Shown: piece after piece, positions 8,034 through 14,558 of the stretch
How the letters are laid out: each line of letters opens with the position of its first letter
How positions within the stretch are numbered: the stretch's first letter is position 1
From: CAYYFX01 sp964571855
GTDB taxonomy: Bacteria > ARS69
Assembly (NCBI GenBank): GCA_964571855.1
Contig: CAZNDO010000010.1
Location: 1-64,000, forward strand
Length of the DNA: 64,000 bases
Direction: 5' to 3'
Position numbers and translations under genes: made by a program
The notes under the pieces: generated by a model
Told to the model about the DNA's origin: nothing
The model's input: the letters and a program-made list of their open reading frames with translations, nothing else
The model's database searches: none

Positions 8034-9341
8034 ATGACCACGATCGTCGACGTCACCGCCCGCGAGATCCTGGACTCCCGCGGCAACCCCACCCTGGAAG
8101 TCGAGATGACGCTGGAGTCCGGCGTGTCCGCCGTCGCGGCGGTGCCGAGCGGCGCCTCGACCGGCGAGAACGAGGCCGTGGAGCTGAGGGACGGCGACCC
8201 GAAGCGCTACCTCGGCAAGGGCGTCCTGAACGCCGTGGCCAAGGTGAACGAGGACATCGCCAGCGAGATCGTGGGGATGGACGCGGCCGACCAGGTGGCC
8301 CTGGACGCGATGCTCGTGGACATGGACGGCACGCCGAACAAGTCGAACCTGGGCGCCAACGCCATCCTCGGCGTGTCCATGGCGGCCGGGCGGGCCGCGG
8401 CGGCCGCGTACGGCATGCCGTTCTACCGCTACCTCGGCGGCTTCAACGCGAAGACGCTGCCCGTGCCCATGATGAACATCGTGAACGGCGGCGCGCACGC
8501 GGACAACAACGTGGACTTCCAGGAGTTCATGGTCGTGCCCGCCGGCGCGGCCACGTTCGCGGAGGCGCTCCGCATGGGCGCGGAGATCTTCCACTCGCTG
8601 AAGAAGGTCCTGAAGGACAAGGGCCTGAACACCGCGGTCGGCGACGAGGGCGGCTTCGCCCCGAACCTCGGGTCCAACGTGGAAGCGCTGGACGTGATCA
8701 TGACCGCCTGCGGGAAGGCCGGGTACGAGCCGGGACGCAAGGTGTGGATCGCGCTCGATGCCGCGTCCAGCGAGTTCTACAAGGGCGGGAAGTACGTGCT
8801 GGAGGCCGAGCGCGACAAGGAGCGCGACGCCGCCGGCATGATCGAGTTCTATCGGATGCTGTGCGACAAGTACCCCATCGCGTCCATCGAGGACGGCCTG
8901 GCCGAGGGGGACTGGGACGGCTGGAAGAAGCTCACCGCGGCGCTCGGCGACCGCGTGCAGCTCGTGGGCGACGACCTCTTCGTGACGAACACCCGCTTCC
9001 TGCGCCGCGGCATCGACGAGAAGTGCGCGAACTCCATCCTCGTGAAGGTCAACCAGATCGGCACGCTCACCGAGACGTTCGACGCGATGGACCTCGCGGT
9101 GCGCAACCGCTACACGTGCGTGGTGAGCCACCGCTCCGGCGAGACGGAGGACACCACGATCGCCGACGTGGCGGTCGCGGCGAACGCCGGCCAGATCAAG
9201 ACCGGCTCGCTCAGCCGCAGCGACCGCCTCGCGAAGTACAACCGGCTGCTCCGCATCGAGGAGGAACTCGGCGACACCGCCACCTATCCCGGCGTCGCGG
9301 TGTTCCGCGGGCGGGAGTCGACGGTGCGCGCGGCGGTGTAG
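8034..9341 (+). CDS. eno: Enolase (phosphopyruvate hydratase)
   Basis: This 435-residue, full-length enolase interconverts 2-phosphoglycerate and phosphoenolpyruvate in glycolysis. Diagnostic segments are SGASTGENEAVELRDGD, NGGAHADNNVDFQEFMVVP, GDEGGFAPNL, SIEDGLAEGDWDGW, VGDDLFVTN (metal ligands), the lysine in VKVNQIGTLTET and the family signature around SHRSGETEDTTIADVAV. The ATG at 8034 is preferred over one six codons earlier because GGAG lies eight bases before it and enolases begin with the IVDVTAREILDSRGNPT block at that distance. A large palindromic element starts 25 bases after the stop and may form its 3' end. Confidence 0.98.
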   Translation: MTTIVDVTAREILDSRGNPTLEVEMTLESGVSAVAAVPSGASTGENEAVELRDGDPKRYLGKGVLNAVAKVNEDIASEIVGMDAADQVALDAMLVDMDGTPNKSNLGANAILGVSMAAGRAAAAAYGMPFYRYLGGFNAKTLPVPMMNIVNGGAHADNNVDFQEFMVVPAGAATFAEALRMGAEIFHSLKKVLKDKGLNTAVGDEGGFAPNLGSNVEALDVIMTACGKAGYEPGRKVWIALDAASSEFYKGGKYVLEAERDKERDAAGMIEFYRMLCDKYPIASIEDGLAEGDWDGWKKLTAALGDRVQLVGDDLFVTNTRFLRRGIDEKCANSILVKVNQIGTLTETFDAMDLAVRNRYTCVVSHRSGETEDTTIADVAVAANAGQIKTGSLSRSDRLAKYNRLLRIEEELGDTATYPGVAVFRGRESTVRAAV

Positions 9342-9366
9342 CGCGGCCGGCGGGAAGCGACAGCGG

Positions 9367-9665
9367 GCGTCGGAGGGCGGTGCGAGGGACGCGGCCTCGG
9401 CGGGTCGGGCGAGGTCCGCGGTCGGGGGGCGCGACCGATTGCGCCGCCGGCCCCGGCGGGTCCTCCCGGCGGGCGCTCGGCCTCCGCCGTCCCGGCTCCG
9501 GCCTTCGCTCCTGCGTCGACGGCCTCCGGCCGTCCAGGCCTCCGGCCGCGCCGCAGAGCCGCCGGAGAGGACCCGCCGGGACCGACGGCGCGATCGGCCC
9601 CGCCCCCCGACCGCGGACCTCGCCCGACCCGCCGAGGCCACGTCCCTCGCACCGCCCTCCGACGC
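9367..9665. repeat. Large palindromic intergenic element, copy B
   Basis: This inverted repeat has arms of about 104 bases (9367-9470 and 9562-9665) that match with roughly eight differences. They flank a 91-base core that is the reverse complement of the core in copies A and C. The inner ends of the arms carry the shared block GGCCCCGGCGGGTCCTCC. The element begins just after eno and could act as its 3' processing or termination signal. No coding is likely; reading frames across it are by-products of GC richness. Confidence 0.85.
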
Positions 9666-9831
9666 AGAGTCGTTCCCGCTCCGAAGTGAGGGGTACGCAT
9701 GCCGCGCGCGACCATCGCCAGCCCCGGGCGCGGCCGGCATGTGATCGCCGGTGCCGCCGGGATCACGTGGAGTCGCGGCGATGTCCGGGGGTGGGATGAC
9801 CGGGTGAGACCCCCAAGCGAGTGACCGTCCT

Positions 9832-10079
9832 GCGGCGGAGGTCGGGGCGGGGCGAAGGCCGCGAACGGCGGGCAGGTTCGCGGCGGTGGCCCCGGTGGGT
9901 CCTCCGCGGCGGCTCTGCGACGCGGTCGGAGGCCGGGACGGCCGGAGACCGCCGTCGCAGGAGCGAAGGCCTCCGCCCGGACGGCGGAGGCCGAGCGCCC
10001 GCCGCGGAGGACCCACCGGGGCCACCGCCGCAAACCCGCCCGCCGTTCGCGGCCTTCGCCCCGCCCCGACCTCCGCCGC
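9832..10079. repeat. Large palindromic intergenic element, copy C
   Basis: The arms (9832 to about 9912, and about 9999 to 10079) match with only about two differences over roughly 80 bases. The core contains a hairpin at about 9917-9957 and a second with arms 9968-9977 and 9983-9992 around CGGAC. The outer-arm sequence differs from copy B although the core and inner arms are shared. It lies 33 bases from the stop of the minus-strand gene at 10113. The 166-base spacer between B and C shows no gene or other feature. Confidence 0.85.
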
Positions 10080-10112
10080 CCGCTGTCACCCCGCGCAGTT
10101 GTCCGCGCGCCG

Positions 10113-11483
10113 CTACAGCCGCAAGCGGAGCACCATCACCGCGCGCTCCAGGTGCAACGCGTAGTCCATCTGCCGGCGGGCGTACTCGATGCTCACGAGG
10201 TCCCGCCGGTGCTTCGCCTCGCCGAGCAGCGGGTCGAAGCCCTCGCGCATGCGGCCCGGGACGGCGCCGATGAACCGGGAGGCGAAGGGCTTCGCGCACT
10301 CCCCGGGCTCGAAGTCCGGGAAGTAGCGGCGGATCGACGCCTCGTCGCAGCGCAGGCGGCGGTTGCGGACACGCCGCAGCGCCAGGTGGACCAGGAACTG
10401 CTTCCGGAGCTTCCGGATCCGGGAGTGGCCGCGCGGGAGCTCCTGGCGCCGCTCGGTGCTGGACGCGAAGGGGCCCTCGTCCACCAGGAACACGCGGAAC
10501 CGGTCCACCTCCGGTCCGAGCAAGGCGAGCAGCGCGTCCAGTTCCGCATCCGGCGCGCCGATCGCGGGCGGCGGTGCGTCCGACAGGAAGAGCGTGCGCG
10601 CCAAGTCGCGGAACTCCGGCGCCGCGTGGCGCAGGTCCGCCTCGATCTCCAGCCGCGGGCGCTCATGCACCGCGCCGCGCGCGACCGACGGCACCTCGTC
10701 GCCGCGCACCTTCAGGTGCACCTGCCACGGCATCTGATCCACCCACTCCCGGCCGTTCACGAGGTCGTACACCCACTGCCGGTCGTACACGAGCAGCAGC
10801 GGCACGGCATGCACGGTGTCGTCGGAGTACACCTCCTGCCGCGCGTGGTCGTGGAACGTGGCCTTCACCAGGATCTCCAGCGGCCGGCTCTCGTCGAACG
10901 CGGGCAGGCGCTTCACCGCGTCCCACACCGCGTCCAGCGCCACGGTGTTCGTGACCACCTTCGCGGCGCCGAAGGTGCCCAGCCGCTGGATGCCCTCCAC
11001 GATCACCGTGTTCTCGAACGGCGCCCGGAAGACGCGGCGGATCACGCCGTAGTCCTCGCGGTACGGGGAACCCAGCACGCCCGACGGGCCCCAGCGCTCC
11101 CCGGTCACCCCGTTCGTGAGCCAGCGCCCGTCGCCGTTCGCGAACGCGAAGCAGCAGCCGGCCTTGATGTTGCGAAGCCTGTCTCCCAGCTTGTCCTCAC
11201 CCACCACGAGCGGCGGCATCGTGCCGGACCACGGGTGCGCGTCCGCCTTGACGAACAGCTCGGACGAACCCACCAGGATCACGTTCGCGGCAGGGTGAAG
11301 CGCGCGCCGGGACGGCTCCACGGCGATGCCCTCGTAGCCGTCCACCGGGAAGTGGCGCGCGAGCATCGACACGGCGAGCCCGTCGCGCATGGGGTCCACC
11401 GGGGTGGCCAGCCCGATGATCTGGCCCCGGCGCGTCTCGTGGAAGGGTCGGAAGAAGTACCAGCGGGAGTCGTGTCGGCTCAT
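10113..11483 (-). CDS. Uncharacterised 456-residue protein divergent from the ubiquitin-like operon
   Basis: No family is recognised with confidence. The ATG at 11483 follows GAGGTG by eight bases. The protein is soluble and has no signal peptide. Its N-terminal third contains NVILVGSSELFVKADAHPWS, then a segment reading DYGVIRRVFRAPFEN followed by TVIVEGIQRLGTFGAAKVV. That loosely resembles a 'VGsp...DYGli....NPf...vliv.Gi...GT.GAA' domain I recall next to DNA-binding domains in other bacteria and archaea. The C-terminal half is basic and helical (HSRIRKLRKQFLVHLALRRV). It could be a regulator, substrate or partner of the divergent ubiquitin-like cassette, but only position supports that. 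Confidence 0.65.
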   Translation of the reverse strand: MSRHDSRWYFFRPFHETRRGQIIGLATPVDPMRDGLAVSMLARHFPVDGYEGIAVEPSRRALHPAANVILVGSSELFVKADAHPWSGTMPPLVVGEDKLGDRLRNIKAGCCFAFANGDGRWLTNGVTGERWGPSGVLGSPYREDYGVIRRVFRAPFENTVIVEGIQRLGTFGAAKVVTNTVALDAVWDAVKRLPAFDESRPLEILVKATFHDHARQEVYSDDTVHAVPLLLVYDRQWVYDLVNGREWVDQMPWQVHLKVRGDEVPSVARGAVHERPRLEIEADLRHAAPEFRDLARTLFLSDAPPPAIGAPDAELDALLALLGPEVDRFRVFLVDEGPFASSTERRQELPRGHSRIRKLRKQFLVHLALRRVRNRRLRCDEASIRRYFPDFEPGECAKPFASRFIGAVPGRMREGFDPLLGEAKHRRDLVSIEYARRQMDYALHLERAVMVLRLRL

Positions 11484-11825
11484 CGTGCACACCTCGCCCC
11501 GTCCGCCAGCCGCGTCCTTGCGGCCGGTCCCGTCGCTCCATTGCACGGCACCGGATCCTAACCGGATCCGCATCCCCCATTTCAAGAGGCTCGTGCCCTG
11601 CCTCCGCGGATTCCGTGACGGCGCGGCGCGCGCGCCGCCGCTGGAGTCGCGGGAAACGTGCGCCGCCCGCGCGTGCGGCGCTCACCGTCCGCGCACGCGC
11701 GGAATTCCGGGAATGCGATGCGTCGTTCGCGGCGCGACGGTGGAATGCCATGGCGCACGTGCACCATGGTGCGGCCACGCACGGGAACGAACCGTTCGCG
11801 TGCGCCACCCGCGAAGGAGGCAACG
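11484..11825. other. Divergent control region of the ubiquitin-like locus
   Basis: These 342 bases have no convincing gene. The left end carries the candidate promoter of the 456-residue gene (11555-11585). Near 11745-11775 there is a CCATGG / CCATGG pair around GCGCACGTGCA, a near-palindrome in the presumed leader of the ubiquitin-like gene, which may be an operator. GAAGGAGG just before 11826 is that gene's ribosome-binding site. Confidence 0.45.
11552..11585 (-). promoter_or_regulatory. Candidate promoter with GGATCC operator-like repeat
   Basis: On the minus strand TTGAAA (11585-11580) and TAGGAT (11560-11555) are spaced by 19 bases, longer than ideal. Two GGATCC-containing heptamers at 11552-11558 and 11563-11569 form an inverted repeat over the -10, as expected of a repressor site. 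Confidence 0.35.
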
Positions 11826-12065
11826 ATGCTCGCCACGATCGGGACGAAGAACGAGCGCGACGAGGTGACGCTGACCGTGTTCGGCGACCGCCGCTACACG
11901 AGCCGCTGGCCCGGCACGGACCTGCGCGTGGAGGACGTGCTCGCCGAGCACGGCGTGGATGTCGGCGGCCGGCGCGTCGCGCGCAACGGCCACACGGCGG
12001 ATCCCACCACGATCGTCACCGCCGGCGACGAGCTCACGCTCGTGCCGCGCGTGCAGGGCGGCTGA
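11826..12065 (+). CDS. Ubiquitin-like beta-grasp protein ending in Gly-Gly
   Basis: The 79-residue protein starts at the ATG at 11826 (GAAGGAGG site five bases upstream). It has the beta-grasp pattern of ThiS/MoaD/ubiquitin-like proteins: two opening strands (VTLTVFGDRRYTSRW), a helix (RVEDVLAEHGV) and closing strands (VARNGHTADPTTIV, then GDELTLVPRVQGG). The chain ends exactly at GG, so it can be adenylated by an E1 without processing. Sixty-one bases downstream begins an operon of an unknown protein and an E1/ThiF-like enzyme, while no thiamine or molybdopterin genes are near. That favours a sulfur-carrier or protein-conjugation role in a dedicated cassette. Residues 1-12 are a charged extension. 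Confidence 0.8.
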   Translation: MLATIGTKNERDEVTLTVFGDRRYTSRWPGTDLRVEDVLAEHGVDVGGRRVARNGHTADPTTIVTAGDELTLVPRVQGG

Positions 12066-12126
12066 GCGCGACACCGCACCACGGACCGGGGGAGGGCGCG
12101 GCCCTCCCCCACACCCGGAGGCTCCC

Positions 12127-13200
12127 ATGGAGACGAACCTGTCGCAGCGCATCGAGATCGCGGCCCGCCGGCACCAGGCGCGCCGCTGCACCGCCCTCCT
12201 GGACGCGGGGCGCCCGGCGCCCGTGGACCGCGCGGACCCCGGCGCCATCGCGGCGCGCGTGCCGTGGGTCACGGTGGACGTGGCGAAGGCGTCCGGCCGC
12301 CCGGTCGCGCTGCGCTACGTGGGCGACGGCGCGTCCGGCTGGGCCGCCGCGCCGCTCGCGCCGGCGCCGCGCGACGTCCGCCACCGCGCGGGCCACGTGG
12401 CCACGGCGCACGACCTGAAGGACCGGCCGCGCATCGTGGCGTGGGTGGAGCGCGACGAGCCGCGCATCCACCTCCTGGTGGACCCCGCGGTCCTGGAACG
12501 GGTCAACGACTCCGACGCCGACGCCGCGAACGCCGTGGCGGACGTGCTGTACGGACGGACCCTGGATGCCGCGCTCGAGGCGGACGGTCCGCCGCACGTC
12601 GGCGTCGAGGCCGGCCCGCGACTCGCGGCGCTCCTGCGCGCCACCGCATGCGGCCGGCGCGGGGCCGCGCGCGACGAGATCGAGATGATCCGGCGCTTCG
12701 TCGGCCGGGAACCCCTGCCCGACCGCATCGCCCGGCACCTCGAGGAACTGGAGGCCATCGTGGCCGACGAGACGCTCGACCGCGGCCCGGACGACGCCCA
12801 GGTGGAGCGCGAGATGCGCCGCCTCACCACGCTCGTGGCGGACCGCGCGGTGCCGGCGCTGTGCGTCGGCGGGGATCACCTCGCCGGCGTCGTGAGCCCG
12901 CGCGCGCGCGAGGAGGGCGCGTGGCTGCGGCCACTCACCTTCCGGCTCACGCCGTCCGGAACGTGGGGCGCGTCGCTGCGCGTGTGGGACACGCTGCGTC
13001 CGGGAAAGCAGGGCTTCGCGCCGTGCCTGGGCGAGGCGCTGCCGGTGTTCTCGCGCCTCGCGCGCGAGCACGACGCCTTCGGCCTCGTGGACACCGTGCT
13101 GAACTTCGTCGAGACGAACCAGCTCGGCTGGTCGCGGCTCGCGGGCCGCGTGCGCATCCCCGATGCCCGGCCCAACGCACTGCTGGACCTTCCCTTCTGA
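12127..13200 (+). CDS. Uncharacterised 357-residue protein of the ubiquitin-like cassette (possible E2-like partner)
   Basis: No family is recognised. The protein is cytoplasmic and Arg/Ala/Asp-rich, and starts at an ATG preceded by GGAGG. An N-terminal beta-rich part (VDVAKASGRPVALRYVGDGA) and a central helical part (RRFVGREPLPDRIARHLEEL) lead to a C-terminal domain. There LTFRLTPSGTWGASLRVWDT is followed by GFAPCLGEALPVFS with Cys300, then helices (HDAFGLVDTVLNFVETNQLG). Strands, a Cys in 'CLG' and a following helix are the order seen around the catalytic Cys of E2 folds, so an E2-like role is possible but is inference. The gene ends 14 bases before the E1-like gene, so the two are cotranscribed. 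Confidence 0.6.
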   Translation: METNLSQRIEIAARRHQARRCTALLDAGRPAPVDRADPGAIAARVPWVTVDVAKASGRPVALRYVGDGASGWAAAPLAPAPRDVRHRAGHVATAHDLKDRPRIVAWVERDEPRIHLLVDPAVLERVNDSDADAANAVADVLYGRTLDAALEADGPPHVGVEAGPRLAALLRATACGRRGAARDEIEMIRRFVGREPLPDRIARHLEELEAIVADETLDRGPDDAQVEREMRRLTTLVADRAVPALCVGGDHLAGVVSPRAREEGAWLRPLTFRLTPSGTWGASLRVWDTLRPGKQGFAPCLGEALPVFSRLAREHDAFGLVDTVLNFVETNQLGWSRLAGRVRIPDARPNALLDLPF

Positions 13201-13214
13201 CTTCGGAGGCCGCC

Positions 13215-13889
13215 ATGGAAACGTTCGAACGGCAGCAGGACCTCCTCGCCCCGGAGGACATCGAGGGCGTGGACGTGGACGTCGTGGGCGCCGGCGCGCT
13301 GGGCGGCGCGGTGCTCATGTGCCTGGGCAAGATGGGGTTCGGGCGACGCGGACGGCTCACGGTCACGGACTTCGACCGCTGCGAACCGCACAACGTCCCG
13401 AACCAGTGGTTCCGCCCCGGCGACGCGGCCGCCGGCCGCGCGAAGGTGGACGCCGTGGCCGGCACGGCCTTCTGGGTGCTCGGCATCGACGTGTCCACCG
13501 TGGACGCGCGCTTCACCGGGGACGAGGCGCGCCGGCTCGGGGCGGTCGTGGTCCTGGCGGTGGACACGCTGGCGGAGCGCCTCGCCATCTGGCGCCGCCT
13601 GCGCGAGCGCGCCGACGTGCGGCTCGTGGTGGACGTGCGGGCCGGCGCCGAGGTCGTGGAGGTGCAGGCGGTGGCCGTCGGGCGGGACGACCCCGCGGAG
13701 TACGAGGCCGGGCTGGCCGGCGAGCCCTTCGAGGAGACGTGCACGCGCCGGGCGGTCTTCTACGGCGCGCTCGGCGCGGCGGCGCTGGCCGGCAGCGTGA
13801 TCCGGGCGTGGGTGAAGGAGGAGCCCTTCCCCCGCCGGATCACGCTGGACCTGCGGAACTTCTGGATCGACGCCGCCCCCCCGCGCTAG
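13215..13889 (+). CDS. E1/ThiF/MoeB-like ubiquitin-activating family enzyme
   Basis: The 224-residue protein has the Rossmann adenylation fold of the E1/ThiF family: glycine loop VVGAGALGG (residues 23-31), acidic block TVTDFDRCEPHNVPNQW with the Asp and Asn that bind ATP, GRAKVDAV in place of the usual GxxKA, and VVVLAVDTLAERLAIWRRL. Cys176 in EETCTRRAVFYGALGAA is at the position of the thioester Cys. There are no CxxC zinc pairs, unlike ThiF/MoeB. The usual 'NLNRQ' reads VPNQW, so the finger Arg is missing or moved. The order Ub-like, unknown protein, E1 fits a bacterial conjugation-type cassette; similarity to the PRTRC ThiF branch is possible. Confidence 0.8.
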   Translation: METFERQQDLLAPEDIEGVDVDVVGAGALGGAVLMCLGKMGFGRRGRLTVTDFDRCEPHNVPNQWFRPGDAAAGRAKVDAVAGTAFWVLGIDVSTVDARFTGDEARRLGAVVVLAVDTLAERLAIWRRLRERADVRLVVDVRAGAEVVEVQAVAVGRDDPAEYEAGLAGEPFEETCTRRAVFYGALGAAALAGSVIRAWVKEEPFPRRITLDLRNFWIDAAPPR

Positions 13890-13918
13890 ATTGCGCCCGG
13901 GCGATCGTGGAGGGGTGG

Positions 13919-14482
13919 ATGGCGACGGGACTGACCGGTCCGTGGGGGAATCGCCCCCCGCAGCGTCCCAAGGTGGGCGCCGGGCGCACGGCGCTCGTGC
14001 GCCGCGTGGCCGCGCGCGGCGGGAACGAGCGCCGCCACGCCGCCGCGGCCGCCCGCCGCGGGATGCAGCGCGGTCCGAGCGGCCGCCTCCTCAGGCGAAT
14101 GGCCCAGGTGGAGCTCCCGGCGCCAGTGAAGACGGCGTTCGTGGAGGTGGTGCGGCAGAGCCGCCTGGTGCAGGAGAAGTTCCTGCCGCGGCAGCGGCTG
14201 CGCCCGCTGCTTCTGGCGCTGGCCGGGCTGTGGGTGGCCTGGACCTTCGTGATCGGCGACGCCGGCATCCCGCGCCTCCTCTGGGTGCGGTTCCAGAACT
14301 CGCGGCTGGAGCGGCAGATCTCCGAACTGGAGCGCGAGAACGCGCGGCTGCAATCCGAGGTGGCGCAGCTCAAGTCCGGCGGCACCGAGGTGGTGGAGCG
14401 CATCGCGCGGGAGGAGCACGCCATGGTGAAGGACGGCGAGGTCCTGGTCCGCTTTCACGACGGCAAGCGCCGCAAGGACTGA
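13919..14482 (+). CDS. FtsB/DivIC-like septum formation initiator protein
   Basis: The recognisable part is one transmembrane helix (LLLALAGLWVAWTFVIGDAG), a coiled coil (FQNSRLERQISELERENARL, then QSEVAQL) and the closing block VERIAREEHAMVKDGEVLVR. That is the FtsB/DivIC arrangement; these proteins link the divisome parts FtsL and FtsQ. I use the ATG at 13919, four bases after GGAGGGG, giving 187 residues with a basic 60-residue N-terminal extension. An ATG at 14099 would give the usual length (127) but has a weak site. The gene starts 29 bases after the E1-like stop, so it could be read through from the cassette. Confidence 0.75.
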   Translation: MATGLTGPWGNRPPQRPKVGAGRTALVRRVAARGGNERRHAAAAARRGMQRGPSGRLLRRMAQVELPAPVKTAFVEVVRQSRLVQEKFLPRQRLRPLLLALAGLWVAWTFVIGDAGIPRLLWVRFQNSRLERQISELERENARLQSEVAQLKSGGTEVVERIAREEHAMVKDGEVLVRFHDGKRRKD

Positions 14483-14493
14483 CGCGTCGCGCA

Positions 14494-14522
14494 TTGCATT
14501 CGCCGGCCGCGAGGGCTATCTT
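14494..14522 (+). promoter_or_regulatory. Sigma70-type promoter of the first beta-helix gene
   Basis: TTGCAT and TATCTT are separated by exactly 17 bases and end 36 bases before the ATG at 14559. The paralogous next gene has an equally spaced TTTCTT-17-TATCTT. Confidence 0.6.
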
Positions 14523-14558
14523 GGGCGTGTCGGCCCCTGGTGATCCGAGGTGATCCCC

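Noticed and set aside
9436..10030. Open frames across the palindromic elements
   Set aside because: They repeat the same Arg/Pro-rich text in all three copies because the elements are repeated. No start signals or domains.
9367..10079. Insertion sequence or MITE with target-site duplications
   Set aside because: No matching direct repeats flank either palindrome, and no transposase is present; mobility is therefore unproven.
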